The notes: generated by a model from the sequence alone, not told the origin. Shown: positions 1-9,929, numbered from the stretch's first letter. The stretch: 64,000 nucleotides of DNA from CAYMFD01 sp964389475 (GCA_964389475.1 CAYMFD010000001.1:109924-173923), one strand, 5' to 3'. Program-made: numbers and translations.

Positions 1-546
1 ATCGATGTTCAGGATAATCTCGGATTCGTGACTTCACTAGCAGGGCTGACCCAGTCCTTGACGACGGACTTCGTTATATATGAGTTTGACTACACGGGCA
101 ACTACTCAGACGGAGGTTTCGGTGGATCTCCGTGTAATGCTGGGCCATGTCCCGTTGATGCACAGCGACTAGAGCAGGTGCAGATTTTCATTGATCCAGG
201 CGTAGGTTCGTTCTCGGGCGAGATGCATATCGACTGGATATCATTCGGTACGCCGATCACTACAGTTGATGTAGTCGATCATACCGTACTACAGGGAGCC
301 AAGGTATTCCCTAATCCTGCAGATGACGTAGTGACGATCGAGCTCAATGCGGAGGTGCAGAGTATGGGTACTCTATCTATCATAGACATATCTGGTGCTA
401 CGATGCAACGGATAGACCTAGGTAGCATCCAGCCTGGTCCATTCCAGCACAAGGTGGATGTATCTGACCTTAACACTGGCTTCTACCTAATACAAGTACA
501 GATGGATAAGCGTCCAGCATTCACAAGCAAATTAATTATAAGATAA
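1..546 (+). CDS. C-terminal part of a secreted carbohydrate-binding protein with T9SS sorting domain (5' truncated)
   Basis: The reading frame is open to the left edge of the window, so the true start lies upstream; the GTG at 28 is internal. The first ~85 visible residues are a beta-sandwich-like module ending in IDWISFG. It closely matches the N-terminal module of the GH9 enzyme at 10000-12492, which shares the pattern DGxFGGxxC...PCPVD...IDWIS, so the missing part is probably a glycoside hydrolase or carbohydrate-binding protein. The last ~75 residues are a type A T9SS sorting domain starting near VFPNPADD and ending in KLIIR. This predicts export through the outer membrane and surface anchoring. 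The gene is first in the plus-strand xylan cluster and is followed by a strong hairpin. The enzymatic activity cannot be told from this fragment. Confidence 0.8.
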   Translation: MDVQDNLGFVTSLAGLTQSLTTDFVIYEFDYTGNYSDGGFGGSPCNAGPCPVDAQRLEQVQIFIDPGVGSFSGEMHIDWISFGTPITTVDVVDHTVLQGAKVFPNPADDVVTIELNAEVQSMGTLSIIDISGATMQRIDLGSIQPGPFQHKVDVSDLNTGFYLIQVQMDKRPAFTSKLIIR

Positions 547-557
547 ATTAAGTAGAC

Positions 558-590
558 TAGGAGTGGCTATTACAGACATAGCCACTCCTA
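558..590 (+). terminator. 13-bp perfect stem-loop between CBM gene and xylanase
   Basis: The arms 558-570 (TAGGAGTGGCTAT) and 578-590 are perfectly complementary around a 7-nt loop. No long T run follows, so this may be a weak terminator or an mRNA-stabilising or processing hairpin inside the cluster rather than a full stop. The xylanase start codon lies 13 bp downstream. Confidence 0.55.
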
Positions 591-603
591 CTCATACCAG
601 GTC

Positions 604-2727
604 ATGATAGCTAGACTTCTTGCCATACTATTATTGCCGGGGTTACTGGTCAGCCAAGACGCTTACCACCAGAGCCTCCTGCAAAACCTCGAAGTCAACT
701 ACGACCTAGTCGGTGGCAACTTTCTGTTTACACCTGACGAGACGGTCGTACTATCCAGCTTTTCAAGCTACGGAGCTCTCAATGCGACTACCGTGTCCGA
801 GACCGCGATGGACTTTGCACTAGCGCAGCGGATCGAGGTTACGACTACGGGTAATAATGCGTGGGATGCGGGTGCCAGCATAGGCACGACGTCCACCATA
901 TCGGAGGGTGATCTGATTTTACTGACCTTCTGGGCTAGGCATGACTCGCCGACCTCGCAAGTGTTTGTATTCGCTGAGGAGGCGACTATTTATGACAAGG
1001 AGTTTTATTTCCCGCTGAGTTTCAGTCCTGACTGGACCCAGTATTTTGTGGCATTTCGCAGCTCTGCCGACTACGGAGAGGGCCAGTTACGATCCGGCTT
1101 TCACCTAGCATCGGCCTTGCAAGATGTGTACATCGCCGGCTTTAATGCCATAAATTATGGCGATGCTTATAGTATCGAAGACCTGCCATCTACGTTCTCA
1201 CCATTTGATTACGACGGTAGGTCACTAGATGCACCGTGGCGAGAGACTGCAGCGCATAGGATAGACCGCCTGAGGATGGCCGACCTTACGATCCAAGTAG
1301 TCGACGCTGATGGTACACCGCTACCTGATGCAGAGATACAGGTCGAGATGCAGCAGCACGACTTTGGCTTTGGTACAGCAGTAGTGTCTTGCCGATTCCC
1401 TGGTAATAACTGCTACGACGAGACCTACGTCAATAAAATGCTCGACCTCGATGGCCGTGGCCATGGGTTTAATCATGCGGTTACAGAAAATGCCGTCAAG
1501 TGGCGAACCTGGGAGCAGGGCTGGCTAGGTCCACCTGAGGACGCAGTACGTGCATTTGAGTGGTTGACAGACCGCGGCGTCACGATGCGAGGACATACCC
1601 TCATATGGCCTGGCGAACAATGGCTACCAGATGACATCAACGATAACTTAGATGACCTCGACTACCTGCGGACTCGTATCGATGCCCGCATAGCCGAGAT
1701 GATCGACCACCCCGAGCTCAAGACCTACGTCAGAGACTGGGATGTACTTAACGAGATTACGACCAATAGGACACTGGAGTCTGCCTTTGATGCCGATGCC
1801 ATGTTTACCAATGGTCGCAAGATTTACAACGAGATATGTAACAAGGTGAGAGCCATAGATCCGGACCTTGCTATTTATATTAATGACTATGTGGCGATCT
1901 CATCTGGCTCGGCTAACCTAGTAGCTCGCTACAAGACTTTTTTGGACGAGTTAGTAGCTGATGAGGTCCCCTTTGATGGTATTGGGTTTCAGTGTCATAT
2001 AGGCTCTATACCCAACGGCATACCGCAGGTGGAGCAGACCTTTAACGAGTTTTATCAGCGCTATGGCAAGCGTATGAAGGTCACCGAGTATGACATCAAT
2101 AGCCAGGTCGACGAGCAGACACAGGCCGACTATATGCGAGACCTGCTGACCCTGACGTTTAGCCATCCCGGCATGGATGCCTTCTTGATGTGGGGATTCT
2201 GGGACGGTAATCACTGGAAGGACAATGCGCCTATGTTTTACCAAGACTGGACCCTCAAGCCATCTGGTGAGGTGTTTATCCAGAAAGTATTCGACGAGTG
2301 GTGGACCAGCGAAGAGACCATCGCTGATCAGGGTGGTAAGGCCACCCTACGAGTATTCAAGGGAGATCACCAGGTGACTGTCCGCCATGGCAATGAGGTC
2401 ATAGCTATAGATGTCAACGTACGTACAGATGATACCCTGACCGTACAGCTAGGCGGCACCGTTGATACGACCGTAGACCAGCTAGACGACGATGATATAG
2501 AGATACTGCCCAATCCTGTGTCAGGAGGTAGTGCTACGATCCGATTTCCAGAGCAGTATGCTTCATTTGATATGAGGCTGCTAGACACAGCTGGTCGCAC
2601 CATCTGTACCTACGAGGCCGTAGAGAGTGGCGATCAGATAGATATCGATGTACCCTCAGGTACCTACGTTATGATAGGTCAGCGTGGTGGACATCTCTTT
2701 TTTTCCAAAAGCATAATGATACCGTAA
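604..2727 (+). CDS. secreted GH10 endo-beta-1,4-xylanase with T9SS sorting domain
   Basis: A retaining endo-xylanase that cuts the xylan backbone outside the cell. Of 707 residues, 1-17 form a signal peptide (MIARLLAILLLPGLLVSQD). Residues ~30-190 look like an N-terminal CBM22/CBM4-type beta-sandwich. Residues ~215-570 form the GH10 barrel, with GHTLIWPGE (~330), the acid/base glutamate E384 in WDVLNE and the nucleophile E495 in VTEYD. A short beta domain follows, then a type A sorting domain from ~634 (ILPNPVSGG). ATG at 604 is the only good start before the signal peptide. The gene is 9 bp upstream of the GH3 gene and is probably co-transcribed with it. The GH10 call is secure. Whether the natural substrate is plain or substituted xylan is not visible. 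Confidence 0.95.
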   Translation: MIARLLAILLLPGLLVSQDAYHQSLLQNLEVNYDLVGGNFLFTPDETVVLSSFSSYGALNATTVSETAMDFALAQRIEVTTTGNNAWDAGASIGTTSTISEGDLILLTFWARHDSPTSQVFVFAEEATIYDKEFYFPLSFSPDWTQYFVAFRSSADYGEGQLRSGFHLASALQDVYIAGFNAINYGDAYSIEDLPSTFSPFDYDGRSLDAPWRETAAHRIDRLRMADLTIQVVDADGTPLPDAEIQVEMQQHDFGFGTAVVSCRFPGNNCYDETYVNKMLDLDGRGHGFNHAVTENAVKWRTWEQGWLGPPEDAVRAFEWLTDRGVTMRGHTLIWPGEQWLPDDINDNLDDLDYLRTRIDARIAEMIDHPELKTYVRDWDVLNEITTNRTLESAFDADAMFTNGRKIYNEICNKVRAIDPDLAIYINDYVAISSGSANLVARYKTFLDELVADEVPFDGIGFQCHIGSIPNGIPQVEQTFNEFYQRYGKRMKVTEYDINSQVDEQTQADYMRDLLTLTFSHPGMDAFLMWGFWDGNHWKDNAPMFYQDWTLKPSGEVFIQKVFDEWWTSEETIADQGGKATLRVFKGDHQVTVRHGNEVIAIDVNVRTDDTLTVQLGGTVDTTVDQLDDDDIEILPNPVSGGSATIRFPEQYASFDMRLLDTAGRTICTYEAVESGDQIDIDVPSGTYVMIGQRGGHLFFSKSIMIP

Positions 2728-2736
2728 TAGACTCCC

Positions 2737-4917
2737 ATGACGATAAGACAAATAACGACTGCAGTACTCGTGATGCTATCCTTCGTATCGGTAGCGCAGG
2801 ATAAGGCTTTCCCCTTTACAGATAGTAAACTGTCTATCGAGCAGCGGGTAGATGACCTCATAGGCCGCTTGACGCTAGAAGAAAAGTCAGGCCTCCTCAT
2901 GTTTAACTCACCAGCGGTACCTCGCCTTGGTGTGCCGCACTACAACTGGTGGAACGAATGCCTACACGGTGTCGCTCGTAATGGTAAGGCGACTGTCTTT
3001 CCGCAGGCGATAGGCATGGCGGCTGCTTTTGACACCGACCTCATGCACCGCATCGCAGAGGCCATCGCCATAGAGGGTCGCGCCAAGTTTAACGTCAACC
3101 AAGAGCGAGGCTACACAGAGCAGTATGCCGGCCTTACGTATTGGTCGCCCAATGTCAATCTATTCAGAGACCCTAGGTGGGGTAGAGGGCAGGAAACATA
3201 CGGAGAGGACCCATACCTGATCAGTAGGCTAGGTGTATCCTTTGTCAATGGCCTGCAGGGAGATGGGGACCAACTCAAGGTCGCAGCCATGGCCAAACAC
3301 TACGCTGTACACAGCGGACCCGAAAAACTCAGACATACCTTTGATGCCGTCGTATCTAGACACGACCTGTGGAATACCTACTTGCCTGCTTTTGAGGCAC
3401 TAGTGGTAGAGGCCGATGTAGAAGGCGTCATGGGAGCATACAACAGGACGAATGGCGTTGCCTGCTGTGCCCACCCATACCTCATGCAAGACGTGTTGAG
3501 GGATAAGTGGCAGTTCGATGGCTACTTCGTATCCGACTGCTGGGCCCTCCAGGACTTCTTCGAAGGTCATAAAATCACGCCAGACCGCAAGAGTGCAGCG
3601 GCGCTAGCGCTAAGTGTCGGCTGTAATCTCAATTGCGGCAATACCTACCCCGAGATCGTGGCTGCGATAGACTCCGGCTTGACGACCGAGGCAGTCGTGG
3701 ACCAAAACCTACGAGAGCTTCTACCTACACGATTTAAGCTAGGACTCTTTGACAGGGGTGGCTCTCCGTATGATGATATCAGCATTGACAAAGTACGGTG
3801 TAAGGAGCATATAGACCTCACCTACGAGGCGGCCTCCAAGTCCATCGTCCTACTCAAAAACAAGGACAACACACTACCCCTAGACCCCAATCTCAGTAGC
3901 CTATTCGTCACTGGCCCTACAGCTGCGGATGCTCAGGCATTACTGGCCAACTACTACGGCGTAAGTGATGACCTCAAGACGATGCTAGAAGGTATCGCTG
4001 GTAGCGTTTCCAACCATACCGCCATACGCTACGTACAGGGTAACCTACTCGATAGGCCCAATGTCAACCCGATGGACTGGTACAGCGAGGAGGCCGAGGT
4101 GGCGGATGTAACGATTGCCTGCATGGGTATCACTCAGCTCCTAGAGGGCGAGGAAGGTGAGGCGATCGCTTCGTCGACATTCGGAGATCGGGAGATCATC
4201 ACTCTGCCTCCACACCAGATAGAATACCTCAAATTACTACGAACCAAAGCCAAGAAACTCATCGTCGTGATAACCGGTGGTAGCGCCATATCCATACCCG
4301 ATGTACATGAGATGGCAGACGCCGTCCTATATGCCTGGTACCCAGGCGAGCAGGGTGGTACAGCCCTCGGTGATATCCTTTTCGGTAAGGTGAGTCCGTC
4401 GGGCAAGCTGCCCGTCACATTCGTCAAGTCGATCGAGGACCTGCCTCCTTACGAGGACTACAATATGAAAGGCAGGACCTATCGATACATGGATGTCGAG
4501 CCGCTATATCCGTTTGGCTTTGGCCTTAGCTATGCCGACATCGACTATAGTAACATGACGGCCTCTGCCAAGACTATCCGCATAGGAGGTAAGCTAGAGG
4601 TCAGCGTAGATGTGACCAATGGTACAGACATGGCGGCCGACGAGGTCGTACAGCTCTATATATCTAAGGTCGAGAAGTCACCTACAGATCCCCACCAGTC
4701 GCTCAAGGGCTTCGAGCGGGTTTCGCTCACAGCTTCTGGCAGTCAGACGGCCACCTTTAGTCTAGACGATACGGCATTTAGCCAGTACGACGACGAAGGC
4801 AACCTAGTACTCATCAAGGGAAAATACGAGGTGACGGTATCAAGTGCCGCACCTATCGACAGAGCTGCCGAGCTAGGCAGCCCGCAACGTCAGTCACTCC
4901 TTATCGAAGTCAAATAA
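2737..4917 (+). CDS. GH3 beta-xylosidase/beta-glucosidase
   Basis: Releases terminal sugars from the oligosaccharides made by the neighbouring GH10 enzyme; beta-xylosidase is the most likely activity given the xylose isomerase and xylulokinase downstream. It has 726 residues with signal peptide 1-20 (cleavage near VSVAQ) and no T9SS sorting domain, so it is probably periplasmic. The N-terminal GH3 barrel contains YWSPNVNLFRDPRWGRGQE (~135-153) and the nucleophile D267 in GYFVSDCWAL. The (alpha/beta)6 sandwich domain follows, then a C-terminal fibronectin III-like domain from ~620 (VSVDVTNGTDMAADEVVQLY). The length is typical for the family. Beta-glucosidase or alpha-arabinofuranosidase activity cannot be excluded from motifs. 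Confidence 0.93.
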   Translation: MTIRQITTAVLVMLSFVSVAQDKAFPFTDSKLSIEQRVDDLIGRLTLEEKSGLLMFNSPAVPRLGVPHYNWWNECLHGVARNGKATVFPQAIGMAAAFDTDLMHRIAEAIAIEGRAKFNVNQERGYTEQYAGLTYWSPNVNLFRDPRWGRGQETYGEDPYLISRLGVSFVNGLQGDGDQLKVAAMAKHYAVHSGPEKLRHTFDAVVSRHDLWNTYLPAFEALVVEADVEGVMGAYNRTNGVACCAHPYLMQDVLRDKWQFDGYFVSDCWALQDFFEGHKITPDRKSAAALALSVGCNLNCGNTYPEIVAAIDSGLTTEAVVDQNLRELLPTRFKLGLFDRGGSPYDDISIDKVRCKEHIDLTYEAASKSIVLLKNKDNTLPLDPNLSSLFVTGPTAADAQALLANYYGVSDDLKTMLEGIAGSVSNHTAIRYVQGNLLDRPNVNPMDWYSEEAEVADVTIACMGITQLLEGEEGEAIASSTFGDREIITLPPHQIEYLKLLRTKAKKLIVVITGGSAISIPDVHEMADAVLYAWYPGEQGGTALGDILFGKVSPSGKLPVTFVKSIEDLPPYEDYNMKGRTYRYMDVEPLYPFGFGLSYADIDYSNMTASAKTIRIGGKLEVSVDVTNGTDMAADEVVQLYISKVEKSPTDPHQSLKGFERVSLTASGSQTATFSLDDTAFSQYDDEGNLVLIKGKYEVTVSSAAPIDRAAELGSPQRQSLLIEVK

Positions 4918-4930
4918 TAAACCGGACGCT

Positions 4931-6871
4931 ATGTATTTAATAGGATATGATATCGGTAGCTCGTCTATAAAGACGTCACTCGTCCATGCAGAGACTAGGG
5001 AGGTTATAGGAGTCGTGCAGTACCCAGAGCAGGAGATGGAGATGATCTCTCGACAGAAAGGATGGGCCGAGCAGCAGCCAGAGCTCTGGTGGCGGTATGT
5101 ATGTCTAGGTACTGAGAAGATCTTGCGTAATACCAAGGTAGATCCGGCCGATATCACCGCCATAGGCATCAGCTACCAGATGCACGGACTAGTCATCGTA
5201 GACAGCGAGCAGCAAGTATTACGACCCGCCATTATCTGGTGTGATAGCCGCGCCGTATCGATCGGTGATCGGGCTTACGAGGCCATCGGTAAGACCTACT
5301 GCCTCGAGCACTACCAGAACTCGCCAGGCAACTTTACGGCTAGTAAGCTCAAGTGGGTCAAGGATAACGAACCAGACATATACCGCAAGGCGCATAAGAT
5401 TATGCTGCCTGGCGACTTTATAGCCATGAAGCTCTCTGGCGAGATATCCACGACGGTGTCGGGACTATCAGAAGGTATCCTTTGGGACTTTAAGACCAAG
5501 CGTGTCGCCACTCGCCTCCTAGAGCACTATGACATCGACCAAGATTTGATACCAGAGGTCAAGCCTACGTTTAGCGTATCAGGACGAGTATCTGCCTCAG
5601 CTGCTAAGCAGACAGGCCTCCTAGAAGGTACGGCCGTATCGTATAGAGCAGGCGATCAGCCCAATAATGCGATGAGTCTCAATGTCTTGCGACCAGGAGA
5701 GGTAGCGGCGACGAGTGGTACATCCGGCGTCGTATACGGCGTAGTCGATAAGACCGTAGTGGATGAGGACTCCCGCGTCAATGCCTTCGCCCACGTAAAT
5801 CATACGAGTAAGCGTACCCGTACAGGCGTCCTACTCTGTATCAACGGTGCAGGTATACAGTACAGTTGGCTACGTAACCAAGTAGCTAGACCCAACCGCA
5901 GTTACGATGATATGGAACGGATGCTGTCCTGCGTACCTGTCGGTTCTGAGGGTGTACTGATCTTTCCTTTTGGGAATGGTGCAGAACGTATTTTCCAAAA
6001 CCGAAACATCGAAAGTCATATATCGAATATTGAGTTCAATAGACATACTCGGGCTCACATCTACAGGGCAGCCATCGAGGGAGTAGCCTTCGCATTCGTA
6101 CACGGTATAGAGATCCTCAAGTCACTGGGTATCTCTGTCAAAAGACTCAAGGTCGGTAATGACAATATGTTCCAGTCGGAGGTATTCTCTACGACGATAG
6201 CCACACTGCTAGACATCGAGATCGAGGTATACAATACGACCGGAGCGGTAGGGGCAGCACTAGCGTCTGGGTATGGTAATGGGCAGTACGAGTCTATCGA
6301 GAAAGCACTAGCGCCTATCAAGCCCGTCAAGCGATACAGTGCGGCGAGTAATGTAGGGGAGTATATGCAGGCCTACCATTACTGGAAAGACCAACTAGAC
6401 CTGACCCTCAAGCATAGATCTATGGTATCAGACTATGAGCGAGAGGAGCTGGTACAAAAGGATAAGCTGATCGCTAAGCAGTCCCTCATACTCGAGGAGC
6501 AGCGGCGTAAGCTAGAAGAGATGAAGACCTACCTGGACTACATCAAGCATGATGGTCAGAATAAAAGTCTCGACCAAATGATATCGAGACTAGAGCGAAA
6601 CGACAGAGATGTAGAGAATATGGCGGACCACGTCGACCTCCTACTAGATCCATATATCGAGAATCTCAGGACCCTATACCCTGATCTCAGCTATGAGGAA
6701 TTAAAGATGTGTAACTACCTCAAACTCAAATTTACCACCAAGGAGATAGCCGACAAACTCAACTTGTCCTACAGAGGTGCTGAGACCAAGCGGTATCGAC
6801 TACGTAAGAAGATGAGCATCAGAAAGGGCACCTCTTTATCCTCATTTTTGGGATCGATCCCAAGCACTTAG
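4931..6871 (+). CDS. xylulokinase (FGGY) fused to coiled coil and LuxR-type helix-turn-helix
   Basis: Residues ~1-490 are an FGGY sugar kinase: DIGSSSIK at 7-14 (phosphate loop), a substrate region around 78-105, the catalytic aspartate in GDQPNN (~242), and the adenosine-binding GAVGAAL (~439-445). Position beside xylA makes it xylulokinase (D-xylulose + ATP to xylulose 5-phosphate). The protein then continues about 150 residues beyond a normal kinase: a charged coiled coil (~500-540), a linker, and a LuxR-like helix-turn-helix (~588-632, EELKMCNYLKLKFTTKEIA... then KRYRLRKKM). This is the same kind found at the C-terminus of Bacteroidota one-component regulators. The frame is continuous with no stop or shift. 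I infer a kinase that doubles as a transcription regulator of the cluster. The gene starts 13 bp after the GH3 gene. Confidence 0.9.
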   Translation: MYLIGYDIGSSSIKTSLVHAETREVIGVVQYPEQEMEMISRQKGWAEQQPELWWRYVCLGTEKILRNTKVDPADITAIGISYQMHGLVIVDSEQQVLRPAIIWCDSRAVSIGDRAYEAIGKTYCLEHYQNSPGNFTASKLKWVKDNEPDIYRKAHKIMLPGDFIAMKLSGEISTTVSGLSEGILWDFKTKRVATRLLEHYDIDQDLIPEVKPTFSVSGRVSASAAKQTGLLEGTAVSYRAGDQPNNAMSLNVLRPGEVAATSGTSGVVYGVVDKTVVDEDSRVNAFAHVNHTSKRTRTGVLLCINGAGIQYSWLRNQVARPNRSYDDMERMLSCVPVGSEGVLIFPFGNGAERIFQNRNIESHISNIEFNRHTRAHIYRAAIEGVAFAFVHGIEILKSLGISVKRLKVGNDNMFQSEVFSTTIATLLDIEIEVYNTTGAVGAALASGYGNGQYESIEKALAPIKPVKRYSAASNVGEYMQAYHYWKDQLDLTLKHRSMVSDYEREELVQKDKLIAKQSLILEEQRRKLEEMKTYLDYIKHDGQNKSLDQMISRLERNDRDVENMADHVDLLLDPYIENLRTLYPDLSYEELKMCNYLKLKFTTKEIADKLNLSYRGAETKRYRLRKKMSIRKGTSLSSFLGSIPST

Positions 6872-6974
6872 GATAGGGTAGCGAAGGCGGTCTCCTAGCA
6901 GGACCAATCACGGTCGAGTAGGGGGTCGTGCGGATTAATTAATCAGAAACAAAAGCATAATAACTTAGGCATTA

Positions 6975-8282
6975 ATGGAATACTTCAAGGGAATCAACAA
7001 GATCGGTTACGATGGCAAGGGATCACGAAATCCACTAGCATTTAAGTACTATCAGCCAGACCAGGTCGTGATGGGTAAGTCGATGGCGGATCACTTCAAA
7101 TTTGCGATTGCCTACTGGCATACGTTTACCAATACGGGTGGTGACCCCTTTGGTCCAGGTACTAAGACGTATGCCTGGGATGCCGATGCAGATGCCATCA
7201 CTAGGGCTAAGGCCAAGATGGATGCGGCCTTTGAGTTTATGGATAAGCTAGGCGTCAAGTACTTCTGCTTTCACGATTATGACCTTATCGACGAGGGGGA
7301 GACACTGGCAGAGTCGCAACAACGATTAGCAGCCATCACCGACTATGCTGCCGACAAGATGGCGTCGAGAGATGTCAAGGTACTCTGGGGTACAGCCAAC
7401 CTATTTAGCCACCCACGATATATGAATGGAGCGGCGACTAATCCTGACTTTGACGTGGTAGCCTATGCTGCTGCACAGGTTAAGAATGCCCTCGACGCTA
7501 CGATCAAACTAGGCGGTGAGAACTACGTATTCTGGGGTGGTAGAGAAGGCTATATGTCCCTCCTCAATACCGATATGAAGCGGGAGCAGGACCACCTCGC
7601 TCGCTTTCTCCACATGGCAAAAGACTATGCCAGAGGGCAAGGCTTTGAGGGGACTTTTTTCATAGAGCCCAAGCCTATGGAGCCATCTAAGCATCAGTAC
7701 GATTTCGATTGTGCGACGGTCTTAGGCTTCTTGAGGCAGTATGATCTGCTGGGCGACTTTAAGCTCAATATAGAGGTCAACCACGCTACGCTGGCCAACC
7801 ATACATTCGCTCACGAGCTGCAGGTGGCTGCTGATGCTGGCGCCTTAGGGTCCATGGATGCTAACCGGGGCGACTATCAGAATGGCTGGGATACCGACCA
7901 GTTCCCGATGGACCTATACGAGTTGACCGAGGCAATGCTAGTATTCCTACAGGCCGGTGGTCTACAGGGCGGTGGTGTTAACTTCGATGCCAAGACTCGT
8001 AGAAACTCCACGGATCTAGAAGACATATTCATCGCTCATATCGCAGGGATGGATGCCTTTGCTAGGGCTTTGCTTACAGCTGAGTCGATATTGACTAATT
8101 CCGACTACTTGTCGCTACGCAAGGGGCGATACGCTTCTTTTGACAGTGGTCAGGGCAAGACCTTTGCGGATGGTGGACTGTCTCTAGCAGACGCTGCACA
8201 GCTTGCCCATACAGCAGGGGAGCCTCGCCAGATAAGCGGCAAGCAGGAGCTCTTCGAAATGATAATTAATGACCACATTTAG
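6975..8282 (+). CDS. xylA: xylose isomerase
   Basis: Converts D-xylose to D-xylulose in the cytoplasm, feeding the kinase encoded just upstream. The 435 residues match class II xylose isomerases, which are longer than class I. Active-site features are visible: H100 and D103 in FCFHDYD, metal ligands E231 and K233 in FFIEPKP, E267 and H270 in NIEVNH, D295 in GSMDANRGD, and D306/D308 in WDTDQFP. The N-terminal WHTFTNTGGDPFG (~48-60) is also characteristic. A 103-bp gap separates it from the kinase gene and only 33 bp from the symporter gene, so a promoter in the gap is possible, but I see no clear consensus. Confidence 0.97.
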   Translation: MEYFKGINKIGYDGKGSRNPLAFKYYQPDQVVMGKSMADHFKFAIAYWHTFTNTGGDPFGPGTKTYAWDADADAITRAKAKMDAAFEFMDKLGVKYFCFHDYDLIDEGETLAESQQRLAAITDYAADKMASRDVKVLWGTANLFSHPRYMNGAATNPDFDVVAYAAAQVKNALDATIKLGGENYVFWGGREGYMSLLNTDMKREQDHLARFLHMAKDYARGQGFEGTFFIEPKPMEPSKHQYDFDCATVLGFLRQYDLLGDFKLNIEVNHATLANHTFAHELQVAADAGALGSMDANRGDYQNGWDTDQFPMDLYELTEAMLVFLQAGGLQGGGVNFDAKTRRNSTDLEDIFIAHIAGMDAFARALLTAESILTNSDYLSLRKGRYASFDSGQGKTFADGGLSLADAAQLAHTAGEPRQISGKQELFEMIINDHI

Positions 8283-8315
8283 ATTAACCAGCACAAGGCC
8301 TAATACTTACCCTTT

Positions 8316-9929
8316 ATGACGTTCGAATCATTAGACTGGATTGTCCTCATTGGCTATTTCGCCGTCCTCCTTGGTGTAGCCTACTGGGTTATCAAGCGGG
8401 AGAATAAAAATACCGAAGACTACTTCCTGGCAGGTCGTAACGTAGGATGGTTCGTAATCGGGGCATCGATCTTTGCGTCTAATATCGGGTCTGAGCACGT
8501 CGTAGGCCTTGCCGGAACAGGGGCGGAGGGCAATATGCCGCTGGCCCATTACGAGTTGCATGCCTGGATTGTGCTCTTGCTAGGATGGCTCTTTTTGCCA
8601 TTCTACATGAGGAGTGGTGTCTTTACGATGCCCGAGTTTCTAGAGAAGCGATTTGACAGCCGGTCTCGATGGTTCTTATCTATATTCTCCATCCTAGGTT
8701 ACATACTGACCAAGGTGTCCGTAACCATCTATGCGGGAGGTATCGTTATATCCAACCTGCTAGGCCTAGACTTTACCGTGTCAGCCCTGCTTACCGTGGG
8801 TATTACCGGCCTCTATACCATCCTCGGAGGTATGCGTGCCGTCGTCTATACCGAGGCGATACAAACGGTCATATTGATCATCGGGGCCTGTATTATCACA
8901 GTCCTAGGACTCAATGCGGTAGGCGGCTGGACAGAGCTCAAAGCAGCGGCTGGCCCAGGACACTTCAACATGTGGCGGCCATCATCAGATCCTGACTTCC
9001 CATGGACGGGGATGATATTCGGCGGTACGATCGTAGGTATATGGTACTGGTGTACAGACCAGTACATCGTACAGCGTACACTCGCAGCGGCCAATATTAA
9101 GATCGGGCGGCGTGGTGCCATCTTTGGTGCTTACCTCAAGATACTGCCGATATTCATATTCTTAGTGCCTGGTATAATTGCCTACGTCCTCAAGGAGCAG
9201 GGAGTACTCCAGTATACCAAGAGTGACGAGGTCTTCCCAGCACTCGTACAGTACCTCCTGCCTGCGGGTCTGAGGGGGCTAGTGGCAGCAGGACTTATGG
9301 CTGCATTGATGAGTTCATTGGCTTCGGTATTTAACTCGAGCTCGACGATATTTACGGTTGATATATTTAAGAAATTATACCCCGATACCCCAGAGGAGCA
9401 ACTACTCAAGACAGGTAAGATAGCCACGGTCTGTATCATGATCATCGGCTTCCTGTGGGTGCCTTTTCTAGAGGCACTATCCAAGGGTACACTGTATCAG
9501 TATTTGCAAAGTGTGCAGGCTTATATCGCACCGCCTATTACCGCTGTATTCTTAGTCGGTATACTGTGGAAAAGGGCCAACTCGCAAGGCGCTATATCTA
9601 CACTGCTAGTGGGTATCGTAGTGGCGGCATTTCGTATTACCGCAGAGTTGATGACTGACCCGAGCGATGTTGGAGTAATAGCCAGCTTTGCAAGGATCAA
9701 TTTTGCACACTTATGTGTTTTCCTATTCCTGTTTTACGTGGTGATACTAGTGGCTGTGAGTCTACTTACTCCAGCACCGAGCGAGGAGTCTATACGTGGA
9801 TTGACATTCGGTACCCTGACGGTGGAGCAGAAGGCATCTGCCAAGAATACGTACACTATGCTAGACATAGTAGCTTCCTTGATCCTCATCGTTGTGATCA
9901 TAGGTATACTCGCCTACTTCACAGGGTAG
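8316..9929 (+). CDS. SSS-family Na+/sugar symporter
   Basis: An inner-membrane solute:sodium symporter, probably importing xylose released by the secreted enzymes. It has 537 residues, about 14 hydrophobic segments, and the family N-terminal motif EDYFLAGRNVGWFVIGASIF (~33-52) followed by NIGSEHVVGLAG. Members of this branch with similar N-termini are annotated as SGLT-like glucose/galactose/xylose symporters. The context (33 bp after xylA and before a GH9 gene) supports pentose or oligosaccharide uptake. No SusC/SusD pair is present in this part of the window, so this is the only importer visible for the pathway. Substrate assignment is an inference from neighbours. Confidence 0.92.
   Translation: MTFESLDWIVLIGYFAVLLGVAYWVIKRENKNTEDYFLAGRNVGWFVIGASIFASNIGSEHVVGLAGTGAEGNMPLAHYELHAWIVLLLGWLFLPFYMRSGVFTMPEFLEKRFDSRSRWFLSIFSILGYILTKVSVTIYAGGIVISNLLGLDFTVSALLTVGITGLYTILGGMRAVVYTEAIQTVILIIGACIITVLGLNAVGGWTELKAAAGPGHFNMWRPSSDPDFPWTGMIFGGTIVGIWYWCTDQYIVQRTLAAANIKIGRRGAIFGAYLKILPIFIFLVPGIIAYVLKEQGVLQYTKSDEVFPALVQYLLPAGLRGLVAAGLMAALMSSLASVFNSSSTIFTVDIFKKLYPDTPEEQLLKTGKIATVCIMIIGFLWVPFLEALSKGTLYQYLQSVQAYIAPPITAVFLVGILWKRANSQGAISTLLVGIVVAAFRITAELMTDPSDVGVIASFARINFAHLCVFLFLFYVVILVAVSLLTPAPSEESIRGLTFGTLTVEQKASAKNTYTMLDIVASLILIVVIIGILAYFTG

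Noticed and set aside
4931..6871. Two separate genes (kinase and HTH protein) merged by a lost stop codon
   Set aside because: The reading frame is continuous, the linker is a normal coiled coil, and no start with independent features precedes the HTH part. A true fusion is simpler, though an orthology check would settle it.
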